The notes under the pieces were generated by a model. That model searched no databases and was not told the DNA's origin. It worked only from the letters and a program-made list of their open reading frames with translations. DNA of 64,000 bases from Candidatus Methanoperedens sp. BLZ2 (GTDB lineage: Archaea > Halobacteriota > Methanosarcinia > Methanosarcinales > Methanoperedenaceae): contig NZ_NTMG01000081.1 of assembly GCF_002487355.1 (NCBI RefSeq), positions 52,893 to 116,892 on the forward strand, given 5' to 3'. Position numbers and translations under genes: made by a program. Positions 16,207-25,055 of this stretch are shown here, one piece after another; within the stretch, counting starts at the first letter, position 1; every line of letters starts with the position of its first letter.

Positions 16207-18216
16207 ATGTTCAGTGATTATGCAGCGCTAATAGTATTATTACCGGTTATAGCGTTTGTTCTTACGCTTTTCTTCGGAAAGAAGCTCTATTCAGGCGGGG
16301 CATTGCTCCCAATAGCGGCTATAGCAGGATCCTTCATTATCTCGCTCGGGATATTCCTTGAAATATATCCAACAGATGGTATGGTACAGCAATCATTGCC
16401 ATGGTTTGCTGGAATGAATCTTGGGATCTTAATTGATCCACTGGCTGTAGTAATGCTGATGATGGTTTCATTTGTAAGCCTGCTGATTCACATTTATGCT
16501 GTCGGGTACATGGCGCATGACCCTGCAAGACCGCGGTATTTTGCAGAAACATCATTGTTCACAGCAGCGATGTTAAGCGTAATATTATCTGATAATATCC
16601 TCCAGTTCTTCGTTTCATGGGAACTTGTGGGCCTGTGTTCATTCCTCCTGATAGGTTTCTGGTATCATAAACCATCAGCAGCGGCAGCAGCTAAGAAGGC
16701 TTTCCTTGTTACAAGGGTAGGAGATGTGCTCTTCCTTGCAGGGATTGTACTGCTCTATGTAAATATGAAATTGCTTGTAGATAATGGAACTCTTGTTGTC
16801 GAATCGCAAAGTTACATACTGCAATTCAAGAAAATGTTTGAAGCAATTCCGTTGATAGATGGGACACAATTAACATATATCGCACTTCTCTTCTTTGGCG
16901 GAGCTATAGGTAAGAGCGGCCAGTTCCCTCTTCATGGCTGGCTGCCTGATGCCATGGAAGGCCCGACAACGGTGTCTGCACTTATTCATGCAGCAACAAT
17001 GGTAACGGCTGGTGTTTATCTTGTTGCAAGAACATTCCCGATGTTTGTCGCAACCCCGTCAACAATATCTGCGGGTGTGCCGGATGCGCTTCTGATTGTT
17101 ACTTATGTAGGCGGTTTTACTGCCATTTTTGCAGCAACGATGGGACTTGTAATGAATGATATTAAGAGAGTGCTTGCTTATTCAACGGTCAGCCAACTTG
17201 GGTATATGATGCTGGCACTCGGGACAGCCGGAACTGTTCTTGGAGCTGAAGCCGTAGGAATATCCATGTTCCATCTTTTGAGTCATGCATTCTTCAAAGC
17301 ACTGCTTTTCCTGTGTGCAGGAAGTGTGATCCATGCAGTTGGCACGAACGACATTCGTGAAATGGGTGGATTATTCAAAAAGATGAAAATAACTGGAACT
17401 ACAATGTTTATAGCTGCACTTGCCCTGGCAGGCATTGGTTTTCCGTTTGCAAGTCTGGGTATGCCCATTATGAATATTGGGACTGCAGGTTTCTTCAGCA
17501 AAGATGCCATAATAGAAGGGGCATTGGAGTATGGGGAAGTGACACATGATATGATCCCATACGGCTTTGCAATTATTGCAGCTCTTTTGACATCGATATA
17601 CATATTCAGGCTGTGGTTCATGACTTTTACAGGAAAACCACGTTCTGAAAGGCACTCCCATGAATCACCGGGAGTAATGACAGGCCCATTAATAATACTT
17701 GCCTTATTTGCTTTATTCTTTGGATTCTCACATGTTGATTTCAATGGATATCTTGAGAAAAATTTTGAATTGATGGACGTAAATATAGCTGTTCATGAAG
17801 GTGAGGCATTCCACCCATCAGCATTTTTAGTACTGTTGCCCGTGATCGTGGGTGTATTGGGTTTCTTAATATCATATTCGATATACAACAAACGAATGAT
17901 CGATATGAGTAAGATCGTTTCATCAGGAAATCCACTTTATAAACTGTTATATAACAGATATTATGAACCAAAGATAGGTGCAGACTTGATCGGTGTCAAA
18001 TTGACACATGATGTTGTAGCCCGGTCAGGAGAGTTCGTTGACCGAAAGATCATTGACTGGCTTATAATAGACAATATTATCAGCAATACACTGTTTAAGC
18101 TTGGTGAAATAATCCGGAAATTACAGACAGGCGTAGTCCAGAATTATGCTTCAGTCACAATACTTGGAGTAGCGTTGCTTTTAGTTTTGCTCAAGCTTAA
18201 ATCTGGAGGGACATAA
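16207..18216 (+). CDS. fpoL: F420H2 dehydrogenase subunit FpoL
   Basis: FpoL is the NuoL/ND5-type antiporter-like subunit, a proton-pumping module at the end of the membrane arm. The 669-aa protein has about 16 helices. Key signatures are FVSWELVGLCSFLLIGFWY with the channel glutamate, GKSGQFPLHGWLPDAMEGPT with the channel lysine, and LIHAATMVTAGVYLVART. The long C-terminal region includes the lateral amphipathic helix segment (KIGADLIGVKLTHDVVARSG). It follows fpoK by one base and overlaps fpoM by one base. Confidence 0.94.
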   Translation: MFSDYAALIVLLPVIAFVLTLFFGKKLYSGGALLPIAAIAGSFIISLGIFLEIYPTDGMVQQSLPWFAGMNLGILIDPLAVVMLMMVSFVSLLIHIYAVGYMAHDPARPRYFAETSLFTAAMLSVILSDNILQFFVSWELVGLCSFLLIGFWYHKPSAAAAAKKAFLVTRVGDVLFLAGIVLLYVNMKLLVDNGTLVVESQSYILQFKKMFEAIPLIDGTQLTYIALLFFGGAIGKSGQFPLHGWLPDAMEGPTTVSALIHAATMVTAGVYLVARTFPMFVATPSTISAGVPDALLIVTYVGGFTAIFAATMGLVMNDIKRVLAYSTVSQLGYMMLALGTAGTVLGAEAVGISMFHLLSHAFFKALLFLCAGSVIHAVGTNDIREMGGLFKKMKITGTTMFIAALALAGIGFPFASLGMPIMNIGTAGFFSKDAIIEGALEYGEVTHDMIPYGFAIIAALLTSIYIFRLWFMTFTGKPRSERHSHESPGVMTGPLIILALFALFFGFSHVDFNGYLEKNFELMDVNIAVHEGEAFHPSAFLVLLPVIVGVLGFLISYSIYNKRMIDMSKIVSSGNPLYKLLYNRYYEPKIGADLIGVKLTHDVVARSGEFVDRKIIDWLIIDNIISNTLFKLGEIIRKLQTGVVQNYASVTILGVALLLVLLKLKSGGT

Positions 18217-19730
18217 TGGCTCTAATTTCATTAATGATCGTTATCTCTCTGCTTGGAGCGATCTTAACATTTTTAACAAAAACCCGTAAGCAGGCACGTA
18301 CGATCGCTTTGGTAACATCACTGGCATCATTTGCTTTATCATTGATATTATTCTCGGGATTTGATAGTAAGATATCCGCAATACAGTTCCTTGAAACATA
18401 CTCCTGGATACCAAGTATCGGAGTGAACTTAAAGTTCGGTGTTGATGGGATCGGTATGCCGCTTGTGCTGTTATCGAATATAATTATCCCGCTTACTGTC
18501 ATATTTGCATGGGGTGAAACACAACAGGCAAACAAGTTCTACGGTTTGATCCTCCTTGAACTGGTAGGTGTGATGGGAGTCTTCACTTCACTTGATTTCT
18601 TTGTGTTCTATATATTCTGGGAAATTGTCCTTATACCAATGTACTTCCTGATAAGTATCTGGGGAGGGCCGAGAAAAGACTACGCTGCAATTAAGTTCTT
18701 CATATATACGCATGTGGCAAGCCTGGTTATGCTGCTTGCGATATTTACGCTATACTTCAATGCATTACATATAACCGGAAGACCGAGTTTTGACATCTTT
18801 GAACTCCTGAAATCCTACCAGGTTATGAATGGATGGCTGTTGAAAGATATAATTTCTTTAAAAGATGCGGTATTCTTAGGATTATTGTTTGGTTTTCTTG
18901 TAAAGATGCCTGCTGTGCCTTTCCATACCTGGCTGCCTGATGCACACGTTGAAGCCCCAACAGCGGGCAGTGTCATACTTGCTGCTTTGCTGCTCAAGAT
19001 GGGTGGTTATGGCCTTTTCAGGGTGATCCTTCCAATCCTGCCATATTCTGATTCACCAGGAAAAATGATCACGATCATGGCTATAATCGGAGTGCTTAGT
19101 ATACTATACGGAACTTTCCTGGCCCTTGCCCAGCGTGACCTCAAGAAGATGGTTGCTTATTCCAGTATAAGCCACATGGGTTATGTGACCCTTGGGGCTG
19201 CTGCACTTATCCCACTTTCCGTAAGCGGGGCGATGTACCAGCAGTTCTCGCATGGTCTTATAACAGGTATCCTGTTCATGTCATGTGGTGTGATCCAGCA
19301 TTCTGCAGGAACAAGGATAATCCACGATTTGGGAGGCATAGCTAAATATATGCCAAAACTGACGTTTGTCATGCTTGCAGGGTTCCTGGCTTCGCTGGGA
19401 TTACCAGGTATGAGCGGGTTCATTGCTGAATTCCTCATTCTTGTGAACTCGTATTTTACGCTTCCAACATTTGTGATACTTGCACTCTTTGGTATCGTTT
19501 TCACAGCAGGATACCATCTCTGGGCCATGCAAAGGGCGGTATTTGGTACATATAATGAAAAACTGGGGCATATCCATGATGGGGCGAACTATGAAATAGC
19601 TTCCATGGCCATTCTTGTCCTCCTGGTCATATACTTCGGACTGAATCCGAACCCTGTGCTTGATATGATGACTGCGAGTGCAACCCAATTACTTCAGTTT
19701 GTTACCGGAATGAAAGGTGTGATAACATGA
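18216..19730 (+). CDS. fpoM: F420H2 dehydrogenase subunit FpoM
   Basis: FpoM is the NuoM/ND4-type antiporter-like proton-pumping subunit. The 504-aa protein has about 14 helices with FWEIVLIPMYFLISIWGG (channel glutamate), KMPAVPFHTWLPDAHVEAPT (channel lysine and broken helix) and LLLKMGGYGLFRV. Length and motif order match the family. It overlaps fpoN by ATGA. Confidence 0.94.
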   Translation: MALISLMIVISLLGAILTFLTKTRKQARTIALVTSLASFALSLILFSGFDSKISAIQFLETYSWIPSIGVNLKFGVDGIGMPLVLLSNIIIPLTVIFAWGETQQANKFYGLILLELVGVMGVFTSLDFFVFYIFWEIVLIPMYFLISIWGGPRKDYAAIKFFIYTHVASLVMLLAIFTLYFNALHITGRPSFDIFELLKSYQVMNGWLLKDIISLKDAVFLGLLFGFLVKMPAVPFHTWLPDAHVEAPTAGSVILAALLLKMGGYGLFRVILPILPYSDSPGKMITIMAIIGVLSILYGTFLALAQRDLKKMVAYSSISHMGYVTLGAAALIPLSVSGAMYQQFSHGLITGILFMSCGVIQHSAGTRIIHDLGGIAKYMPKLTFVMLAGFLASLGLPGMSGFIAEFLILVNSYFTLPTFVILALFGIVFTAGYHLWAMQRAVFGTYNEKLGHIHDGANYEIASMAILVLLVIYFGLNPNPVLDMMTASATQLLQFVTGMKGVIT

Positions 19731-21205
19731 ATTTTACTTTACTTCTCCCTGAAATACTGCTGACCATACTGGCTTTTGTTATTATACTGATGGGTTTACT
19801 GATAAGCGATAAATCCAAGAATATGTTTGGATACTTAAGCGCAGCAGGACTTCTGGCTTCACTTGTGTATGTTCTTGGTAACGGGATGACCGGGAAGACG
19901 AATTTTTTCTATGATTCCCTGGTTATTGACCCATTGTCCCAGATTTTCAAGTTAATATTCATAATAGTTTCATTAATAGCAGTCATTGCTTCTATTGAAT
20001 ATTTCAAGAATAACCGCAATCAGGATGAATATTATGCACTCCTTCTCCTGTCAACGGTCGGAATGATGGTAGTAGCATCGGCAAATGACCTGATAGCGTT
20101 ATTTGTAGGTTTTGAACTTGCAAGCATGTCAACATACGTGCTTGCAGGTTTTGAGAAAAAGAACCCTGCTTCACTTGAAGCTGCTTTGAAATATTTCATA
20201 ATAGGTTCAATATCATCTGCATTGATGTTGTTCGGCATGTCGCTTATTTATGGAATAACAGGTTCAACAAACATTCCTGCGATAGTTGAGTTCTTCAGGA
20301 TAACTCATCTCAGTGCAGAAAGCTCTCTTGGGATACTGGCAATGATTTTCCTTGTTGCAGGATTTGGTTTCAAGATGGCGCTCGTGCCATTCCATATGTG
20401 GGCTCCTGATACATACGAAGGTTCACCCAGCGTAGTATCTGCCCTGCTTGCAGCAGGTTCAAAGAAGATGGGATTTGTTGCAGCATTCAGGGTTCTTATC
20501 CTGGCATTAGTGGCGATCAAAGTGGATATTCAATACACTTTTGCAATACTTGCAATAATAACCATGACATACGGTAATGTTGTCGCAATCTCCCAGCGCA
20601 GCATCAAGAGGATGCTTGCATATTCATCCATCGCCCAGGCCGGATATATTTCGCTTGCTTTTGTGGTGATGACACAAATGTCAGTCGCCGGTGGTGTCCT
20701 TCTTGCGCTTGGCCATGCCCTCATGAAAGGAGGAGCATTCATTGCAGTGGCAGTTGTCAGCTATATGGTTTTGAATGATAATAAGAATGCTAAGAACACA
20801 GATGATTTAGGCAATTTTGCAGGGCTTGGAAAACGCGCACCAATAACCGCATTGTCCCTGTTCATATTCTTCCTGGCCCTGGCAGGAATACCGCCATCAG
20901 CAGGATTTATCGGGAAATTCGTATTATTCTATTCAGTAATGGTGGAAGCAGCAAGCCAGGCAAGCAGCTGGCTCTTAATTATTGTGACCATTGCAATTTT
21001 AAACAGCGCATTATCCATTTATTATTATGCCAGGGTCATAAGATATATGTATGTGCTGCCGCCAAATGGCGAAAGAATAAAAGAACCTGTTCCTTATGTA
21101 ATTGCAATCCTTCTTGCAGTAATAGGTACAATCGGAATAGGCCTGTATCCTGAACCGTTCATCCAGATGGCGATCAATGCGGCTCAAGTTCTAGGAGTGC
21201 GATAA
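19727..21205 (+). CDS. fpoN: F420H2 dehydrogenase subunit FpoN
   Basis: FpoN is the NuoN/ND2-type antiporter-like proton-pumping subunit. The 492-aa, roughly 14-helix protein contains LFVGFELASMSTYVLAGFEK with the channel glutamate, KMALVPFHMWAPDTYEGSPS with the channel lysine, and RMLAYSSIAQAGYISLAFV. It begins within the fpoM stop and is followed two bases later by fpoO. Confidence 0.94.
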   Translation: MNFTLLLPEILLTILAFVIILMGLLISDKSKNMFGYLSAAGLLASLVYVLGNGMTGKTNFFYDSLVIDPLSQIFKLIFIIVSLIAVIASIEYFKNNRNQDEYYALLLLSTVGMMVVASANDLIALFVGFELASMSTYVLAGFEKKNPASLEAALKYFIIGSISSALMLFGMSLIYGITGSTNIPAIVEFFRITHLSAESSLGILAMIFLVAGFGFKMALVPFHMWAPDTYEGSPSVVSALLAAGSKKMGFVAAFRVLILALVAIKVDIQYTFAILAIITMTYGNVVAISQRSIKRMLAYSSIAQAGYISLAFVVMTQMSVAGGVLLALGHALMKGGAFIAVAVVSYMVLNDNKNAKNTDDLGNFAGLGKRAPITALSLFIFFLALAGIPPSAGFIGKFVLFYSVMVEAASQASSWLLIIVTIAILNSALSIYYYARVIRYMYVLPPNGERIKEPVPYVIAILLAVIGTIGIGLYPEPFIQMAINAAQVLGVR

Positions 21206-21207
21206 TT

Positions 21208-21558
21208 ATGGCAGATTGTGAATTATGTGGTGCAGCAAGACCAACCCTTTGTCCGGTAAAAGTAAGAGATGAGAGTGTGATACTCGCTTATCCGAAAGGT
21301 ACATGGCGAGGTATAAACGAGGAATGTCTTGACAGGTGTCATGAGGCGAACGTTAATCGTGTTCCCATAAAGGCAAAAAAATGCGATCTATGCGGCACAA
21401 GGAATGTGCCTTTATTCCAGGTGATAGTCCAGATACCCATATTCCAGGAACCCTATCACAGGGATTCAAACAAAGCAATATGTGAAAGTTGTTTTGAAGC
21501 CTGTGAAGATACGATAAAACGAAGAGCTACCGAAAAAGAAGAGTCACCTCATCATTAA
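21208..21558 (+). CDS. fpoO: F420H2 dehydrogenase subunit FpoO
   Basis: FpoO is an accessory subunit known from Methanosarcina Fpo complexes and absent from bacterial complex I. This 116-aa protein is soluble and cysteine-rich: CELCGAARPTLC near the start, CLDRCHEAN, CDLCGTRN and CESCFEACED. The four C-x-x-C-like pairs suit a [2Fe-2S] cluster or zinc; the role in electron transfer is not settled. It closes the operon. FpoF, the F420H2-oxidising subunit, is not next to it and is expected elsewhere, as in Methanosarcina. Confidence 0.88.
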   Translation: MADCELCGAARPTLCPVKVRDESVILAYPKGTWRGINEECLDRCHEANVNRVPIKAKKCDLCGTRNVPLFQVIVQIPIFQEPYHRDSNKAICESCFEACEDTIKRRATEKEESPHH

Positions 21559-21652
21559 ATTAGTTTTAACGTTAAAATAAACCAGATTATGACACACGGG
21601 TTCAGGTCTGGATTTATATTTTATTTTTTAATAGTTATTTTTTGATACCCTA

Positions 21653-21682
21653 CTTCACACCCTCATTTATATTTGTGTGAAG
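21653..21682. promoter_or_regulatory. Inverted repeat CTTCACAC/GTGTGAAG around a TATA-like element
   Basis: CTTCACAC (21653-21660) and its reverse complement GTGTGAAG (21675-21682) flank TCATTTATATTT, which resembles an archaeal TATA box. The site is about 75 bases before the start of the HEAT/CheC-like gene. A protein bound to the arms would cover the promoter, so an operator is plausible; a hairpin in a leader is the alternative. Confidence 0.4.
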
Positions 21683-21755
21683 GGAAATATGTCTTAAGAA
21701 TTGAGCGTATCAATGATGATAAATAATCGATTATTATCCCAGAGAGGGAGTTAAA

Positions 21756-23834
21756 TTGCCTTTAGATTATACTGATTTAAGAGATATGAAAAAGCGCCAG
21801 GATATTGAAGGGTTGCTGAATATTCTTGAAACCGGCGATATAAAGGAATGCCGTGAAGCGATACGCATGCTGGGGGAACTGAGGACCAGGAAGGCAATAT
21901 CTCCTCTAATAGGATTTCTTGAGACAGATGATGTTCAAATCCGTTCAAACGCTGCATGGGCTCTTGGTGAAATAGGACATGTGAAAGCTGTTCTTCCTCT
22001 GATCGGGCTTTTGAACGACCCGATTGAAAATGTCAGGATAAATGCGGCCTGGTCACTGGGGCGCATTGGTGATAAACGTGCCTTAACGGTATTAAGGTCT
22101 GCCAGGAAGAACGGTTCGACAGAACTTCGAAAACATGCACGGGAAGCAATAGCAAGAATAGAATCCAATGAAAATGACAAATGGCGAAACTGTGAAGATG
22201 CTGACATTCCTGATATTGTGGACATTCCCCTGATTGAAATTGAAGTTCCATCGTATATGGAGTGCAATTATATATCAAGAGTAGAAGATGCTGACACCCA
22301 GACAGATTATGAGAATATAGCCAGGTTCTCAAGAAATGTCCAGGTAAGAGATACAGGTGACCCATTATCAGAAGATGATACACGAAAGATCGTATTGGGA
22401 TTAAAAGACGATTCCAAAGGTCTTGTATCAGTCGATATTATATTCAAGTATAAAGATAACACAAATGGTGAACGAAAGTCAAGTTCTGTATGGCTGCAAA
22501 TGGCAAGTGCAGGGACAAATGGGGATAACAATAACAATAGCAATAACAACAAAACTGAACGTGAAATAGAAAGGATTGATTCGGGGCCAAAATATATTAA
22601 GAGAACCGAAGGTACAAAGAAAAAAGCGAAAATAAAACATTCAAGAAAGCCAAGGCCGGTTGAATATGATATACCTGAAGAAACAGGATCAGATCAATCC
22701 GAGAAATACCCTTCTGAAATTGATGAAACTGACGTTGAAGTCCCGGAAGAGAGGGTTATAACCAGAAAGATTATTTCTCGCAGGGATAAAAAACCAAGAC
22801 CAGTAAGGGAAATACCTGAAGAACAAGAACAAGAATACGGGTATGAAGAAGAAACCCGGGAAATTCCTGAATTACCAGAACCTGAACTGGAAGCTAAGGA
22901 AATCAGACCCAAACCAGAACCCATGGAGATAAAACCTGAGCCTGAGGTTAAGCCAACTAAGGAACCTCTGGCTGCACCTCCAAAACCAAAAATACCTGAG
23001 CAGCCAAAACCCGAACCAAAACCCAAAGAGATAAAACCTGAGCCTCAGGTTAAGCCTGTTAAGGAACCTATCCAGGCTGCACCTCCAAAACCAAAAATAC
23101 CTGAGCAGCCAAAACCTGAACCAAAAGCAAAAGAAATCAAGACCGAAACTATCAAAGATAAGTTACCTCAGGAAGTAAAGCCGCCTGTGGAAGTTGTAAC
23201 AGCAAAAACTGCAAGCATATCAACTCCGAATGGAAATGTGGATTCCGCAGTCCATCTCTTAAGTAATATTGGTATGTCAGGTATGACGAATGCAGCTTCA
23301 ACTGTCACCCAGTTAGCAGGAGAAGAAGCAGAATCGAAACATTCTCAACTGCGTACGATTCCAATTGAAGAAATGAATGATGAAATAACAGGTCTTGGTG
23401 ATAGTATTGTGATGATCAGTGTTGAACTTCATGGGAATGGACCTGAGGGAGATGTGAAAGGCGAAATGCAAATGTATGTTTCAAGCCAGAATGCGCTTGA
23501 AGTAGCTAACGAACTCCTTTGCAACTCTTCGGATGCTGTAATAAAGGAATTCAATGATGATATTATTTCCACATTGAAAGAAACTGCCAATATTTACGGA
23601 GGGCAGTATGTCAGCGCAATTTCCGAATATATTGGAGTTCCGTTATCATTAAAAGCCCCCTCATTCAAGACAGGCCAATCTTCACAGGTAGCAGAATCCG
23701 TATTGAAAGATATTACCGGAAAAGTGGAGTTTGCCCTTGCGACCAATGTTGAATTCGGAAATAACAGAATTGGCCGTTTGATTATGCTGGTTGACCCCAA
23801 ATCTTTTGACGTTATAATTACAAAGCTCATTTAA
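21756..23834 (+). CDS. HEAT-repeat / Pro-Lys-Glu linker / CheC-CheX-like domain fusion protein
   Basis: This 692-aa three-part protein starts at TTG 21756 with GAGGGAG at 21744-21750 just upstream. Residues 15-135 are HEAT/PBS-lyase repeats (VQIRSNAAWALGEIGHVKAVLPL, VRINAAWSLGRIGDKRAL). Residues about 255-475 are low-complexity, rich in P, K and E, with a duplicated PPKPKIPEQPKPEPK block. Residues about 490-692 look like a CheC/CheX phosphatase fold, including the E-x-x-N pair E609/N612 in KETANIYGGQYVSAISEYIG and a second half EFALATNVEFGNNRIGRLIMLVD. Such domains dephosphorylate CheY-P in bacteria and archaea. A scaffold plus phosphatase role is inferred. The gene is monocistronic and not next to other che genes. 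Confidence 0.65.
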   Translation: MPLDYTDLRDMKKRQDIEGLLNILETGDIKECREAIRMLGELRTRKAISPLIGFLETDDVQIRSNAAWALGEIGHVKAVLPLIGLLNDPIENVRINAAWSLGRIGDKRALTVLRSARKNGSTELRKHAREAIARIESNENDKWRNCEDADIPDIVDIPLIEIEVPSYMECNYISRVEDADTQTDYENIARFSRNVQVRDTGDPLSEDDTRKIVLGLKDDSKGLVSVDIIFKYKDNTNGERKSSSVWLQMASAGTNGDNNNNSNNNKTEREIERIDSGPKYIKRTEGTKKKAKIKHSRKPRPVEYDIPEETGSDQSEKYPSEIDETDVEVPEERVITRKIISRRDKKPRPVREIPEEQEQEYGYEEETREIPELPEPELEAKEIRPKPEPMEIKPEPEVKPTKEPLAAPPKPKIPEQPKPEPKPKEIKPEPQVKPVKEPIQAAPPKPKIPEQPKPEPKAKEIKTETIKDKLPQEVKPPVEVVTAKTASISTPNGNVDSAVHLLSNIGMSGMTNAASTVTQLAGEEAESKHSQLRTIPIEEMNDEITGLGDSIVMISVELHGNGPEGDVKGEMQMYVSSQNALEVANELLCNSSDAVIKEFNDDIISTLKETANIYGGQYVSAISEYIGVPLSLKAPSFKTGQSSQVAESVLKDITGKVEFALATNVEFGNNRIGRLIMLVDPKSFDVIITKLI

Positions 23835-23863
23835 TATTTATACAGAAATTTATATTGTTTTTC

Positions 23864-24211
23864 CTAGTCGACTTGATCAGCCAGGATCCCTTCTTTTTTT
23901 AATACTTTGATCAGCTTAACCACAGAATAAGCGGCTCTCGTCACTCCCATACTTCTATCATCTGCATCAGTTCCAACCACATAAAGGTTCTCAATTGGAG
24001 TTTTCGTATCTGCGATAAAACCATCTATTGTTACAGAAGCTTTTTCCGGTGTTGTTACCTGGTAACCATCAACCATATAGCTGCTGCAATTGTTCCCTAA
24101 TTTATCGTTTCTTTCAAAAACAAGAACCTTTTTCCCTTCTTTTGATAATACAAGAGCTGATAATAACCCGCTGATGCCTCCGCCAACAATAATACAATCA
24201 TATTTATTCAT
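23864..24211 (-). pseudogene. Internally deleted NAD(P)/FAD-dependent oxidoreductase (phytoene desaturase-like)
   Basis: The 115-residue product begins with a perfect FAD-binding motif YDCIIVGGGISGLLSALVLS and FERNDKLGNN. After about 55 residues it jumps to a C-terminal motif of the same superfamily, TPIENLYVVGTDADDRSMGVTRAAYSVVKLI. Full-length relatives are about 450-500 aa, so roughly 350 residues in the middle are missing while the frame is kept. An ATG (24211) with AGGGTGAT upstream remains. It may be expressed but cannot form the full enzyme; a decaying gene is the simplest reading. The junction lies near SVTIDGF. Confidence 0.75.
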
Positions 24212-24236
24212 ACAAATCACCCTGCACGGAGTCCTT

Positions 24237-24809
24237 TTAAAGTATTTTATTGATATTATTTTTTTCTTTTAACCACTTTGCAAACATAACCAGCGCCCTG
24301 TACCTGTGGGATATCCTGTTCTTTTCCTCATCAGCCATTTCACCAAATGTCACTCCACTGACTTCGAATATAGGATCGTACCCGAAACCCAGGTTTCCCC
24401 TGATATCTTTTGCGATTACCCCGGCTACTTTTCCTCCAAAAACCATTGGTTCATAACCAGGGCGGCAGTATCCTATCACGCATTTCAGGTAAGCGCAGCG
24501 ATTCGTTTCCCCATCAAGAAGTTTCAATATTCTCTCATTCCCAAGAGTCCTGGCAACGTATGCAGAATAAGGCCCAGGAAATCCTGAAAGAGCATCGATA
24601 AATATCCCGGAATCATCCACCATGACCTCGCAATTCAGTTTATTCGCTGCCCATCTTGCGCCGAAACCTGCGATAGCTTCTAGGGTATCTTCCTGTAATT
24701 CAGGATATCCGCAATTGTTTTGCTCTATCTCCATACCCAGAGGCGCCATGATCCGGGTTGCTTCACTTACTTTATGGGAATTGCCAGTCACAAAAATTAT
24801 TTTTCTCAT
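24237..24809 (-). CDS. XTP/dITP diphosphatase (Ham1/RdgB)
   Basis: This enzyme hydrolyses dITP, XTP and ITP to monophosphates and keeps non-canonical purines out of DNA and RNA. The 190-aa protein has the family motifs VTGNSHKVSEATRIM at the N-terminus, VDDSGIFIDALSGFPGPYSAYV near residue 67, GFGYDPIFEV near residue 140 and SHRYRALVMFAKWL near residue 164. Length is standard. It is followed by the deleted oxidoreductase gene on the same strand. Confidence 0.93.
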   Translation of the reverse strand: MRKIIFVTGNSHKVSEATRIMAPLGMEIEQNNCGYPELQEDTLEAIAGFGARWAANKLNCEVMVDDSGIFIDALSGFPGPYSAYVARTLGNERILKLLDGETNRCAYLKCVIGYCRPGYEPMVFGGKVAGVIAKDIRGNLGFGYDPIFEVSGVTFGEMADEEKNRISHRYRALVMFAKWLKEKNNINKIL

Positions 24810-24851
24810 GATTCACTCATGTTTTGGATCATTATCTTTGACTTTTTTGGA

Positions 24852-25034
24852 TTATTTTTTTGTTTTTTTTGTTACGAGAGTTTTCTTTATGAATTCCCGA
24901 TACTTCGGGTTGTATTTCATCAATATAAGCATTATCGGATAGCGCAGGAATATTATCAATGATATGATGCCCAGAGTGAAACCTATAACAAGGATGATCT
25001 TGGATAATAATGGAAGGCTATTAAAATCAATCAT
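24852..25034 (-). CDS. 60-aa membrane protein, unknown
   Basis: The product has one long hydrophobic stretch (LLSKIILVIGFTLGIISLIIFLRYPIMLILM, about residues 9-39), enough for one or two helices, followed by a strongly basic tail ending KKTLVTKKTKK. It lies between the aspartate kinase and dITPase genes on the same strand, 22 bases after aspartate kinase. I recognise no family. Short gaps on both sides support its being a real gene. Confidence 0.5.
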   Translation of the reverse strand: MIDFNSLPLLSKIILVIGFTLGIISLIIFLRYPIMLILMKYNPKYREFIKKTLVTKKTKK

Positions 25035-25055
25035 AAATGCTATTAATCATAAATG

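Noticed and set aside
21208..21558. Absence of fpoF next to the operon considered as a loss
   Set aside because: In Methanosarcina fpoF lies elsewhere in the genome, so nothing can be concluded from one window.
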